This document shows positions 52,799 through 61,792 of a DNA stretch of 64,000 nucleotides, in pieces. The DNA comes from Jeongeupia sp. USM3 (GTDB lineage: Bacteria; Pseudomonadota; Gammaproteobacteria; Burkholderiales; Chitinibacteraceae). The notes under the pieces were generated by a model that ran no database searches, was not told where the DNA came from, and worked only from the letters and a program-made list of their open reading frames with translations. Numbering within the stretch: the first letter of the stretch is position 1; each line of letters begins with the position of its first letter. The stretch lies in contig NZ_CP017668.1 in assembly GCF_001808185.1 (NCBI RefSeq), positions 2,852,001 to 2,916,000 on the forward strand. Reading direction: 5' to 3'. The translations under genes and the position numbers were made by a program.

Positions 52799-54967
52799 TC
52801 ACGAACTGCATGCGCTTTCCGCGACAAACCAGTGCGGAAAGCGCGCCTTGAGCCGCGACAGCTGGCCGCGGGCGACCGGTATGCCGTGGCCGGCGACGAT
52901 CAGCTCGACGCCGCCCCCGGTACGGCGGCAGCCGCTGACCGCCTGCGGCCGCACGAGGTAGGAGCGATGGACCTGGACCAGCTCGTCGAAGTAGAGACGG
53001 ATCGCCCGCAGCCGCAGCGTGATGTAGACCGGCGCGGCCAGGCCGCCGGCGTGGATGCCGCTGTAACCGCGTTCGGCACGGATGTAGTGCAGCCGCTCGC
53101 GCCGGCTGGCGACTTCGTGCAGTTCGGCCAGCAGTTGCGGCTGGCGCGCCAGCTCGTGCAGCTGGCGGCGGATCAGCACGACCTGGCTGGCAAGGCTGCG
53201 GAAGTAGGCTTCGTCATCGAGCGACAGCGGCGAGCGGAAACGCAGCACCAGGCTGTAGTCGGCGAGCGTGTCGTGGCTGAAGCGCGCGCCGCAGCGGTCG
53301 GCGTCGACGCACAGCACATCGGCGCCGGCGCTTTCGTCGTCGCGGATTTCGGCGTCGGCGATGCGCGGATCGTCGCCGAGGAAGCGCACCATCGCGTCGA
53401 GCATGCATTCGAGACTGCGTTCGCCGGCGATCGCGCCGCTGAAGCGTTCGAGTTCGCGCAGCGGCGCGGCACGCTGCGTCAGCGGCAGCAGCTGGGTGCG
53501 CAGCGCGTCGCTGCGCTCGGCCAGCGTGTCGAGTGCCGCGAGGTCGAGCGCGGTCACGTCGATCGGCCGTGCGGCAAGGCGGCGTTTGCCGGCATCGACC
53601 GCGGCGATGGTTGCGTCCAGCTGTGCAGGCAGCGCGTTGATCACGCGGGCGATCTCGCCGTGGCGTGCCTGCTCGCGATGCCGCCGCCGGTGCAGGCGCC
53701 AGGCCAGCAGCAGCGCGCCGAGCAGGCCGCCGAACGTCACGCCGGCCAGCCAGGGCAGGGCGGTGCCGGCGGCCCGGCAGAGCGCCTGCCAGCGCGCCGC
53801 CCACGGATGGTGGTGGGCGTACGCCTGGGCGAGCAGGCCGTCTTGGGCGTCGCTGCCGAGTTCCCACAGGCTGATGCCGGCCAGCCCTTCGCGGTCGGCG
53901 AAGGCGAGCTTGGCCGCCAGCGCGCGCGGGCTTTCGAACGACAGCAGCAGGCCGTCGCCGGCCCGGTACAGCGTCTCCGCCTTCGCCACGTCGTCCCAGC
54001 GGCGTTCGAACTCGCCGCTGGCGATCAGCCGGCCGATCTCGCGGCCGGTAAAGGTGCCGGTCGGCCCGGTCTGTTCGTTGTCCCAGGTGCCGAGCGGCAC
54101 GCCGCGGTGCGGCTGGCCCAGCCCGGCCGGCGCCACGCCCTGCCAGGCGACCCCCTGCGCCGGCAGCGCCAGCACCAGCTTGCCGGCGGGAACGCCGCCG
54201 GCCTTGAGCGCGGCGACGGCGGCGGCGATGCTCGGCTCGCCGGCCGGCGCGTACAGCGGCGACTTGTGGCCGGTGCGCGGACTCCAGCTGCCGTGAAAGT
54301 CGGTCGCGATCAGCGAGACGAAATCGACGTCGGCGAGCATCGCCGGAAACACCCAGCCGGTGCGCTGTCCGGCCAGCGGGCTGACCGTCAGCGCGATCAC
54401 GCAGCGCGGCCGGCGGGCGCAGCCGTCGCGCAGTTCGCGCGTCAGCCGCTGCAGGTTGACCGCGTCGTCGGCGCGCCGGCCTGAATCGGGGTGGCCGCCG
54501 ACGACCGGGAAGCGCCAGTCGATCTCGATGCCGTCGAAGCCGTAGCGGTCGAACAGCGCCAGTGCCGTCGCGACGAAACGCCGGCGCTTGGCCGGATCGG
54601 CGGCGACGGCGGACAGGTGCGTCGACCAGTTCCAGCCGCCGACCGAGATCAGCACGTTCAGTGCCGGGTTGCGCTTGTGCAACAGCGGCACCAGTGCATA
54701 GTTGCCGCGGTACAGCGCATCGCCCTGATGGATCTTGACCTGGTCGGCGAAAAAATCGCCGGGCGACACGCTGCCGTCGGCGCCGAGGCGGGCGTAGGCG
54801 TAGATCAGGTCGGTCAGCCGCTCGGCCGGGGCGTCGGCCAGGCTGGCGCCGTGGCTGTAGCTGGCCCAGAACGGGAAGTAGCCGATCAGCCGCGGGCCGG
54901 CCAGCCGCGGCCCCGCGTGGGCCAACGCGGCAGTCAGTAGGGCAAGGATCGCAAGGCACAGACGCAT
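52799..54967 (-). CDS. Membrane-bound GH18-like sensor with LytTR DNA-binding domain
   Basis: 722 residues. Signal peptide 1-18 (LCLAILALLTAALAHA); GH18 chitinase-like domain ~20-400; membrane helix ~404-424 (ALPWLAGVTFGGLLGALLLAW); cytoplasmic helical linker and unassigned region 425-615; C-terminal LytTR domain ~620-715 (LHYIRAERGYSGI, then DELVQVHRSYLVRP, HRSYLV at 667-672). The GH18 fold is clear: SVGGWNW (108-114), FDGIEIDW, TDFHGSWSPRTGH, WELGSDAQDG. But the catalytic DGxDxDxE is DGIEIDWR (145-152): the proton-donor Glu is Arg152, and the YD tyrosine is Thr222. So it should bind but not cut. It is probably a one-component regulator sensing chitooligosaccharide in the periplasm and binding DNA at the membrane. 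GGAG lies 6 bases before the ATG. Confidence 0.85.
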   Translation of the reverse strand: MRLCLAILALLTAALAHAGPRLAGPRLIGYFPFWASYSHGASLADAPAERLTDLIYAYARLGADGSVSPGDFFADQVKIHQGDALYRGNYALVPLLHKRNPALNVLISVGGWNWSTHLSAVAADPAKRRRFVATALALFDRYGFDGIEIDWRFPVVGGHPDSGRRADDAVNLQRLTRELRDGCARRPRCVIALTVSPLAGQRTGWVFPAMLADVDFVSLIATDFHGSWSPRTGHKSPLYAPAGEPSIAAAVAALKAGGVPAGKLVLALPAQGVAWQGVAPAGLGQPHRGVPLGTWDNEQTGPTGTFTGREIGRLIASGEFERRWDDVAKAETLYRAGDGLLLSFESPRALAAKLAFADREGLAGISLWELGSDAQDGLLAQAYAHHHPWAARWQALCRAAGTALPWLAGVTFGGLLGALLLAWRLHRRRHREQARHGEIARVINALPAQLDATIAAVDAGKRRLAARPIDVTALDLAALDTLAERSDALRTQLLPLTQRAAPLRELERFSGAIAGERSLECMLDAMVRFLGDDPRIADAEIRDDESAGADVLCVDADRCGARFSHDTLADYSLVLRFRSPLSLDDEAYFRSLASQVVLIRRQLHELARQPQLLAELHEVASRRERLHYIRAERGYSGIHAGGLAAPVYITLRLRAIRLYFDELVQVHRSYLVRPQAVSGCRRTGGGVELIVAGHGIPVARGQLSRLKARFPHWFVAESACSS

Positions 54968-55177
54968 GGCGGACTCCGTCGGCACCGGCCGACCGGGGGG
55001 CGATTCTAGGGTGCGCTGCAGCATCCGCCGCTGCCGGCCGGCAGCCGACAACCGGCTTGCCCGCGGCGCGGTTTCGGCGTCACAATGGCGAACGATGTTT
55101 AGCAAAAAATAAATTTGAGTAAACAAGGCGGCCGGGCGCGCAGCAGGTCCGGCCCGGCCGCCACCAGCGAGGTTGCC
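54968..55177. promoter_or_regulatory. Divergent region between sensor gene and glycosidase operon
   Basis: 210 bases. An AT-rich core at 55090-55125 contains TGTTTA (55096-55101) and TAAACA (55120-55125) as inverted half-sites 18 bases apart, with an A-run between. It is a candidate promoter/operator area for the glycosidase-LacI-isomerase operon. Spacing is unusual for one LacI dimer site, so the assignment is tentative. Confidence 0.35.
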
Positions 55178-58100
55178 ATGGCCCATATCGTCTTCTACGA
55201 CCCGTCGTTTCCCTTTTCCGGAAGCGGACCCGGCTCCCGGCCCGACAGCGGCAGCCTGGCCGCGCTCGGCGCGACGACGGCGGCCGGCGGTCTTGCCGCG
55301 GCGCTGGCGGCGGCCGGCGCCGGCGACGTGCTGCTGCACCTGCACGGTGCCCACGTGCCGCGCGCGGCGTGGCCGGCGCTGTGCGGCTTCGTCGCGCGTG
55401 GCGGTCATCTGGTGACGCTGGGCCGGCAGCCGTTCTCGCGCCCGGTCGACGCCGACGGCACGGTGGTCGAGCAGGCGGCGCTGTTCCGTGATCTCGACAT
55501 CCACGAAATGCTCGCCGTCGATGCGGGCGGCGCGGTGTCGCTCGCTGCCGGCACCGAGTACCGCTGGCTCGCCGACCATCTGGCCGCGTTCTCGCCGGCG
55601 GCGTCGACCGACGGCTTCGTGTTGATGCCGACCAGGGACAAGGACCAGCCGCTCGATTCGGGCTCGGCCGGGCCGATGGATGCGCGGATCTACCCGCTGC
55701 TGAGCGCGCGCAATGCGGACGGCCATGCGATCGCCAGCCCGGTGGTGCTGATCGAACGCCTGCGCGGCCCGGCGGCCGGTTCGCGGCAGGTGTTCGCGAA
55801 CATCGAGCCCGACGCGGCGTTCTGGGACAACGGCGGTGTGGCGGCGCTGCTGGCGCTGGTCGCGCATGCGGCGCTCGGCGTCACCGAGTGGTGGATCAAG
55901 CCCGACTACGCGTGCTACTACCCCGGCGAAACCGTCAGCCTGACCGTGCAGGGCGAGGCGCTCGGCGCAACGCCGTCGCGGCACTGGCAACTGGCGCTGC
56001 AGGTGTCGCTGGGCGACGAACCGGTGTTCGGCGGCCGCTTCGATCTCGATATGCACGACGGCGCTGCGTCGCTGCGCATTTCGCTGCCCGACACCGTGCG
56101 GCCGGGCCTGTACCGGATCGGCGCCGCGCTGCATCACGACGGCGGCGGCACCGTCCACCTGCAGCAGGGCTTCTGGGGGCGCGACGACGCGCTGCTGGCG
56201 CGCGGCGAACGCCTCGCCGCCGGCCGCGACTACCTGATGCGTGATGGCAAGCCCATGCCGGTGGTCGGCATGACGTACATGGCGAGCGACGTGCACCGCA
56301 AGTTCCTGCAACTGCCCAATGTCGCCGTCTGGGATGCCGACATGGCGACGCTGGCCGGCATGGGCGTCAACTACCTGCGCACCGGGGTGTGGAGCGCATG
56401 GCGGCAGCTGATGTTCGTCGACGGTCACGCCAACGAGGCCGCACTGCGCGCGATCGACGCCTTCATCCACACTGCCGCGCAGCACGATCTGGAATGCTGC
56501 TTCACCTTCTTCGCATTCACGCCCGAGGCGTGGGAAGGCAAGAACCCCTACCTCGACCCGCGTTCGCGCGCGGCGCAGAAGCGCTTCATCCGCGCCATCG
56601 TCGGCCGCCACGCCGAAACCCGCCGGGTGCACTGGGACCTGATCAACGAACCGTCGCTATTCGACCCGGCACGCATCTTCGTCGGCCCGCGCTCGCTCGG
56701 TGACGCGTTCGAAGCCGGGGCGTTCCGCCGCTACCTGCAGGCGCGCAATCCGGACCTCGCCCACTGGCAGGCCGCGTGGGACGTCAGTCCGGCAGCGTTG
56801 CCTGACTGGTCGGCGCTGCGGCCGCCGCAACCGGACGAGGTCGGCTTCAACACCACCGAAATCCTGCCGAAGCAGCATGGCATCTGGCTCGACTACGCGC
56901 TGTTCACCCAGCACGCCCATGCCGAATGGGCGGCCGATCTGGCGCAGACGATCCGTCACGCCGCACCGGGCGCGCTGGTCTGTGTCGGCCAGGACGAGGC
57001 GCTGGGCCAGCAGCGGCCGTCGCCGTTCTTCTATGCCGACGCGGTCGACTACACCACGGTGCACAGCTGGTGGCTGAACGATGCACTGGGCTGGGACAGC
57101 CTGTTCAGCAAGACGCCGAACAAGGCTAACGTGGTGCAGGAGACCGGGATCATGCACGTCGAGCGTCCGGACGGCCGCTCGCGCCGCAGCGAGGCCGAGC
57201 TCTTCGCGCTGCTCGAACGCAAGTACGCGTGGTCTTACGCCTTCGGCAACGCCGGTGCGGTGCACTGGATCTGGAACATCAACTACCACATGGACAACAT
57301 CAACGAGTCGCACATCGGCGCCTGCCGTGCCGACGGCTCGATGAAGCCCGAGGCCGAAGTCACCGCCGCCTTCGGCGCGCTGTTCGGCGCCCACGGCGCG
57401 CAGCTGACCGAGCGTCAGCTGCCCGACGTCGCGGTGGTCTACCCGTTCAGCAACGACTACAGCAACCGGCGCTCGACGCTCGACGCGACGCAGGCGCTGG
57501 TGCGCAGCACGCTGTTCGAACTCGGCCTGCCGCTACGCGCCGTCGGCGATCACGACCTGTCGGACCTGTTTGCCAACCCGCCGAAGCTGATCCTGCTGCC
57601 CAGCCCGCACAACCTCAACCGCCAGACGTGGGCGGCGCTCGAATCGCTGCTGGCGCAACACGACATCACCGTGCTGCTGACCGGCCCGGCCGATCTGGAC
57701 GAATACTGGCGGTCGACGGACCGCCTCGCCGGTGCGGCCACGCGCAACCTGAATCGCGAGGAAACGCTGCTGCTGGACGAGCAGCGCTGGCGCGCGAGCT
57801 TCGGCGGCGAAGCGATCGCGCGGCTCAGCCGCGGCGACGGCGATGCGCTGGTCGAACGGCCCATGGGCCGCGGCCGGCTGCTGTGGTGCCCGCTGCCGCT
57901 GGAACTGAACCAGCGCAGCGACGCGCTCGACGCGCTGTACCTGCACGCGCTATCCCGTGCCGGCGTCGCGCTGCCGTGGCGCTGGCAAGGTAGCGCGCCC
58001 GAGGGCGTTGCGCTGCACCGTCAGGCGTTTGCTGATCGGGTGCTGTGGATCGCCGTATCCGAAGCGGCGCGCGATCACCAACTGGCGTGGCACGACCTTG

Positions 58101-58216
58101 CGACCGGCCGCGATTACCGCAGCACGCTGGCCGCCGGCCGGGCGCAGCTCTTCATCACCGACGACGATGGCGCGGTCGTCGGCAGCCTGCGCAATCATCC
58201 GGTCGTGGTGGCATGA
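55178..58216 (+). CDS. Large intracellular glycoside hydrolase, clan GH-A (GH5/GH42-like)
   Basis: 1012 residues, no signal peptide. A catalytic (beta/alpha)8 barrel occupies about residues 340-720, with proposed acid/base E491 in WDLINEPSLF and nucleophile E655 in VVQETGIM, the two strand-end glutamates of clan GH-A. It is flanked by glutamine-amidotransferase-like (GH42-trimerisation-like) segments: about 20-230 (LHLHGAHVPRAAWPALCGFVARGGHLVTLG, in parts) and 750-920 (PDVAVVYPFSNDYSNRRSTLDA, in parts). Exact GH family and substrate unclear; the AGE isomerase next door suggests a beta-mannoside, beta-glucoside or beta-galactoside. GAGG lies 6 bases before the ATG at 55178, so this start is preferred over 55115. 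Confidence 0.75.
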   Translation: MAHIVFYDPSFPFSGSGPGSRPDSGSLAALGATTAAGGLAAALAAAGAGDVLLHLHGAHVPRAAWPALCGFVARGGHLVTLGRQPFSRPVDADGTVVEQAALFRDLDIHEMLAVDAGGAVSLAAGTEYRWLADHLAAFSPAASTDGFVLMPTRDKDQPLDSGSAGPMDARIYPLLSARNADGHAIASPVVLIERLRGPAAGSRQVFANIEPDAAFWDNGGVAALLALVAHAALGVTEWWIKPDYACYYPGETVSLTVQGEALGATPSRHWQLALQVSLGDEPVFGGRFDLDMHDGAASLRISLPDTVRPGLYRIGAALHHDGGGTVHLQQGFWGRDDALLARGERLAAGRDYLMRDGKPMPVVGMTYMASDVHRKFLQLPNVAVWDADMATLAGMGVNYLRTGVWSAWRQLMFVDGHANEAALRAIDAFIHTAAQHDLECCFTFFAFTPEAWEGKNPYLDPRSRAAQKRFIRAIVGRHAETRRVHWDLINEPSLFDPARIFVGPRSLGDAFEAGAFRRYLQARNPDLAHWQAAWDVSPAALPDWSALRPPQPDEVGFNTTEILPKQHGIWLDYALFTQHAHAEWAADLAQTIRHAAPGALVCVGQDEALGQQRPSPFFYADAVDYTTVHSWWLNDALGWDSLFSKTPNKANVVQETGIMHVERPDGRSRRSEAELFALLERKYAWSYAFGNAGAVHWIWNINYHMDNINESHIGACRADGSMKPEAEVTAAFGALFGAHGAQLTERQLPDVAVVYPFSNDYSNRRSTLDATQALVRSTLFELGLPLRAVGDHDLSDLFANPPKLILLPSPHNLNRQTWAALESLLAQHDITVLLTGPADLDEYWRSTDRLAGAATRNLNREETLLLDEQRWRASFGGEAIARLSRGDGDALVERPMGRGRLLWCPLPLELNQRSDALDALYLHALSRAGVALPWRWQGSAPEGVALHRQAFADRVLWIAVSEAARDHQLAWHDLATGRDYRSTLAAGRAQLFITDDDGAVVGSLRNHPVVVA

Positions 58217-59193
58217 GCCGTCGCAGCATCAGTATCCGCGAACTCGCCGCTGCCGCCGGTGTGTCGGTCGGCACGGCGTCGCGGGCGCTCAAGCACCAGC
58301 AGGGGCTGAGCGCCGAAACGCGCGACCGGGTGCTGCAACTGGCTGCCGAGCTGGGCTACGACACAGGCCGGCTCAAGCGCGAGCCGGTTCGCCGCATCCT
58401 CGTGCTGCTGCACAGCCAGCATCCGGCCGACAGCCCGTTCTATGCCGCGCTGCTCGACGGCGCCCGCGCCCGTTGCGCGCAGGCAGGCATCGCGCTGCAG
58501 GTGCGCTCGCTCGGCTTGAGCCGGCCGGTGCGGCGGCAGGTGCTCGAATGCGAGCCCGACGCGCTGCTGTGCGTCGGCTTTTTCGAGCCCGAACTGATCC
58601 ACGCGATCGCCCGGCTCGGCAAGCCGCTGGCACTGGCCGACCTGTGCGCGCCGGGGCTGGCGGCGGTGAACCCGGACAACCAGCAGGGCGCTTATGTCGC
58701 GACCCAGCATCTGCTCGCTGCCGGCCGCAAGCGCATCGCCTTCCTGTCCGGCCCGCTCGCGCATTACTCGATCCGGCTGCGCGAACGCGGTTACCGGCAG
58801 GCACTGTTCGACGCCGGCGTGCTCGCCGATCCGGGCCTTGAAGCGCTGATCGCGCCGGGGCTGGACGTCGCCACCGGCGCGGCGCAAGCGATGCGCGAGC
58901 TGCTGGCGCTGCCCATGCCGCCCGACGCGGTATTCGCCTACAACGACACGGCGGCGCTGGTCGCGCTGCAGGTCTGCCGCGACGCCGGCCTGCGCGTACC
59001 CGACGACATTGCCGTCATCGGTTTCGACGACATCGCCGCAGCCGCAGCCGCCGGGCTGACGACGCTGGCCGTCGACAAGGCCGCACTCGGCCGCGCCGGT
59101 ATCGAACTCTTGCTGAACCAGGCGGGCGAGGGCAACCGGCTGCAGCCGGTGTCGCTGATCGTCCGCACGACCACCGCATCCACCCCGGAGTGA
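58213..59193 (+). CDS. LacI-family transcriptional regulator
   Basis: 326 residues. N-terminal LacI HTH with hinge (ISIRELAAAAGVSVGTASRALKHQQGLSAETRDRVLQLAAELGYD, in parts) and a periplasmic-binding-like effector domain ending with a glycan-type ribose-binding pattern (DDIAVIGFDDIAAAAAAGLTTLA). Translation is coupled to the glycosidase gene (4-base ATGA overlap). It lies between glycosidase and isomerase genes, so it likely represses this operon and is induced by a released sugar. Confidence 0.9.
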   Translation: MSRRSISIRELAAAAGVSVGTASRALKHQQGLSAETRDRVLQLAAELGYDTGRLKREPVRRILVLLHSQHPADSPFYAALLDGARARCAQAGIALQVRSLGLSRPVRRQVLECEPDALLCVGFFEPELIHAIARLGKPLALADLCAPGLAAVNPDNQQGAYVATQHLLAAGRKRIAFLSGPLAHYSIRLRERGYRQALFDAGVLADPGLEALIAPGLDVATGAAQAMRELLALPMPPDAVFAYNDTAALVALQVCRDAGLRVPDDIAVIGFDDIAAAAAAGLTTLAVDKAALGRAGIELLLNQAGEGNRLQPVSLIVRTTTASTPE

Positions 59194-59197
59194 CGTG

Positions 59198-60391
59198 ATG
59201 AACCTGCCCGATTTCCGCGATCCTGCCGTCCTGCTCGACCACGTGCGCCACACCATGGCGTTCTACCACCCGCGCGCCATCGACCCGTCCGGCGGCTTCT
59301 ACCATTTCTTCCGCGACGACGGCAGCGTCTACGACGCGCACACACGCCATCTGGTCAGCAGCACGCGCTTCGTCTTCAACTACGCGATGGCTTACCGGCA
59401 GTTTGGCGATCCGGCGTATCTGGATGGCGTGCGCCACGGCGTCGCCTTCCTGCGCGACGCGCACCGTGATCCGGCCACCGGCGGCTACGCCTGGCAGCTG
59501 CAGTGGCGGAGCGGTGCCAAGGCTGTCGACGACGCGACCAACCACTGCTACGGCCTCGCCTTCGTGCTGCTCGCGTACTCGCACGCGCTGATGGCCGGCG
59601 TGACCGAGGCACGCGCTTGGTTGAATGAGACGTGGGATCTGATGGAGGCGCGCTTCTGGGAGCCGCAGCACGGCCTGTACGCCGACGAGGCGAGCCCGGA
59701 CTGGCAGCTCAAGCCCTATCGCGGCCAGAACGCGAACATGCACGCCTGCGAAGCGATGCTGGCCGCGTTCGAAGCCACCGGCGAAACGCGCTATCTAGAC
59801 CGGGCCGAGCTGCTGGCGCACAACATCACCGAGCGGCAGGCCGCGCTGGCGCACGGGCTGATGTGGGAGCACTACGACGCCGGCTGGCAGGTCGACTGGG
59901 ACTACAACCGCGACGACAAGACCAACATCTTCCGCCCCTGGGGCTACCAGCCCGGCCACCTGACCGAATGGGCCAAGCTGCTGCTGATCCTCGAACGCCA
60001 CCGCCCGCAGCACTGGCTGCTGCCGCGCGCCGAAGCACTGTTCGACGCGGCGATGAACCGCGCGTGGGATGCCGAGCACGGCGGTCTGTTCTACGGCTTC
60101 GGCCCGGACAACGAAATCTGCGACAGCGACAAGTACTTCTGGGTCCAGGCCGAAAGCCTCGCCGCCGCCGCGCTGCTCGGCGCGCGCACCGGCAATGCGC
60201 GTTACTGGAACGATTATCAGCGGCTGTGGGCGTATTCGTGGGAGCACTTCGTCGACCACCGCTACGGCGGCTGGTACCGGATATTGCGTGCCGACAACGG
60301 CAAATACAGCGACGAGAAAAGCCCGGCCGGGAAGGTTGATTACCACACGATGGGGGCGTGTTACGAGGTGTTGAATTCCGTGATTAATTAG
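59198..60391 (+). CDS. AGE-family sugar epimerase/isomerase (mannose isomerase/cellobiose 2-epimerase type)
   Basis: 397 residues with the (alpha/alpha)6-barrel sequence of the N-acylglucosamine 2-epimerase family: STRFVFNYAMAYRQFGDP, HYDAGWQVDWDYNRDD, WGYQPGHLTEWAKLLLILER and the C-terminal KVDYHTMGACYEVL, which includes a catalytic-type histidine. Closest functions are D-mannose/aldose-ketose isomerase (YihS/AGE) and cellobiose 2-epimerase; the choice is not possible here. GGAG lies 7 bases before the ATG at 59198 (a GTG at 59195 precedes it). Last gene of the glycosidase-LacI-AGE operon: it would turn the released aldose into a ketose for glycolysis. Confidence 0.85.
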   Translation: MNLPDFRDPAVLLDHVRHTMAFYHPRAIDPSGGFYHFFRDDGSVYDAHTRHLVSSTRFVFNYAMAYRQFGDPAYLDGVRHGVAFLRDAHRDPATGGYAWQLQWRSGAKAVDDATNHCYGLAFVLLAYSHALMAGVTEARAWLNETWDLMEARFWEPQHGLYADEASPDWQLKPYRGQNANMHACEAMLAAFEATGETRYLDRAELLAHNITERQAALAHGLMWEHYDAGWQVDWDYNRDDKTNIFRPWGYQPGHLTEWAKLLLILERHRPQHWLLPRAEALFDAAMNRAWDAEHGGLFYGFGPDNEICDSDKYFWVQAESLAAAALLGARTGNARYWNDYQRLWAYSWEHFVDHRYGGWYRILRADNGKYSDEKSPAGKVDYHTMGACYEVLNSVIN

Positions 60392-61088
60392 TCCGGAAAA
60401 CGAAATTACGGTGGAAGGTCATGTACTTCTCGTGACCTTCCGCAAGTTGTATATGTAAATTTGAATTAATTCCCAGTTGTTCCGGTTTGGTTAGTTGCGG
60501 TGAAATTAAGATGTAGCCATTTTTGTCAAAAGTAATAAATCCGTTGTCAAAGGCTCGATCTAAATTGGGTGTCAGCAATAGACCGTTGAATACATCTAAA
60601 CGTTCATCGTTGGCAGAGCTTCGCCATGGCTTGATATGAGACGCAATGAGAAAGTTTGTATCTTTCATTTTGGTTACGGCGCAGGAGCCCCAGTAGCCAA
60701 TTAATTTTTGTCTAAAAATCCCCTGGCCGACCCTTGATTTGATGAGGCTCGTTTTTTCTGTTGCGGTCGTGGATGCGTCGGAAATGATCTGATCTATGTC
60801 CGATTCGACGTCATTTTCAAAGCCCGCTTCAAGATACGTTGAGTACTTATTGAGTGCACTGCTGTACATATTGTTGCCGCGCTTGTTACGCTCAATAAAA
60901 ATAGGCAATGCAGAAATTTCTTCAGCTTTTTTGTCGAATGTGGATTTGTTGTTTAAGGAACAAAATGGGCCAAAAAGTATTCCGTTTTGAATGGCCCATT
61001 CGCTAATTGCTCCATTGAGTGCGCCTGAATATTTTTGAATTGAAGATTCAGATAGCCCGATTTGTGCTAACCAATCACGAAACGTCAT
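60384..61088 (-). CDS. HNH endonuclease (HNH_2 type), AT-rich
   Basis: 234 residues. C-terminal HNH_2 nuclease domain: GIFRQKLIGYWGSCAVTKMKDTN, then SHIKPWRSSANDERLDVFNGLLLTPNLDRAFDNGFITF (in parts), with the conserved SHIKPW, N-x-x-x-L and DRAFD motif. N-terminal half has no known domain. Related proteins act as restriction-type nucleases or phage defences. Composition is far below neighbours (20 of 60 bases G/C at 60481-60540), so it was probably acquired. It overlaps the end of the convergent isomerase gene by 8 bases. The ATG at 61088 follows TCCTCCA read in reverse as a good ribosome binding site (GGAGGA). Confidence 0.8.
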   Translation of the reverse strand: MTFRDWLAQIGLSESSIQKYSGALNGAISEWAIQNGILFGPFCSLNNKSTFDKKAEEISALPIFIERNKRGNNMYSSALNKYSTYLEAGFENDVESDIDQIISDASTTATEKTSLIKSRVGQGIFRQKLIGYWGSCAVTKMKDTNFLIASHIKPWRSSANDERLDVFNGLLLTPNLDRAFDNGFITFDKNGYILISPQLTKPEQLGINSNLHIQLAEGHEKYMTFHRNFVFRTN

Positions 61089-61327
61089 TTCCTAGTCCTC
61101 CACTAGACGGAACGATTTTGAATTGTTCCGTTTTTACCCTTTGCGCATTGATTGTGCATTGGCGCGCCCACCGTTGTTAGCCTGATTATGCAGCACGTAA
61201 ATTGGGTTGGGTGAAATGAAGCTCAATCTACTGTGCGTCCGATTCAAGCCGTTAGGTCGGAGTTCGCAAGCTCGGCCCAGGCGGAATGCGTTTTGAATTT
61301 ACTCCGCAGAACCATGGATCGAGTCAA
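61089..61327. other. Gap beside HNH gene, nothing coding seen
   Basis: About 240 bases of mixed composition between the HNH gene start and the stop of the small membrane protein gene. It contains GGGTTGGGTGAAATGAAGCTCAATC (in parts), similar to the dispersed palindrome type also seen near 12750. No gene, repeat end or attachment site could be supported. Confidence 0.35.
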
Positions 61328-61660
61328 TCACCGGGCAGAGAGAGCGAGTCGCGACTTCAAGGCCAAGTTCTTCAGTATTTCCGGAATATCGATGCCCTTC
61401 GAATCAAATCGATACGTCGTGCCATTGTTTACCACTACATTCAATATGTATATGTTCTTCCCCGCGTTTTTCCTGTCTTCTCGCCTCTTTAAATAAGCAC
61501 TCACCAAGCCGGCAATCAACAAGGAAAACGCGCTGCCAATATAGTGATCCTCGGAGCTGGTTTCACTTTTCAGCCCGGTTGATTTCTGATCAACCCACAC
61601 GGCGCTAATGTCAGCCAGATCAATCCGCATAGCCCCGATTTCAATAAATTCTTTTTTCAT
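61328..61660 (-). CDS. Small hypothetical protein with one membrane segment
   Basis: 110 residues: short N-terminal charged part, a hydrophobic stretch (IGSAFSLLIAGLVSAYL) followed by KRREDRKNAGKN, then a beta-rich tail (IYILNVVVNNGTTYRFDSKGID). It may be of the DUF6232/bacterial-PH-like sort but I do not recognise it with certainty. Lower GC than flanking core genes, as for the HNH gene, so it may belong to the same insert. Start at MKKEFIEIG. Confidence 0.45.
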   Translation of the reverse strand: MKKEFIEIGAMRIDLADISAVWVDQKSTGLKSETSSEDHYIGSAFSLLIAGLVSAYLKRREDRKNAGKNIYILNVVVNNGTTYRFDSKGIDIPEILKNLALKSRLALSAR

Positions 61661-61792
61661 GATTCATCCATCTGGATTGATGGTTATGGAGAGGGTTGCT
61701 CGCTTTCCGTTTCATGAGCGAATGAAATGCTGTCTGACCGGCACCAGTCGGCTGCGTGTCGTCGGGCTGGATGAACGAAGCCCAACATGCTG

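Noticed and set aside
55096..55125. TGTTTA/TAAACA as a confirmed LacI operator
   Set aside because: Half-sites are 18 bases apart, while LacI-family dimers use near-contiguous palindromes. Kept only as a low-confidence part of the divergent region.
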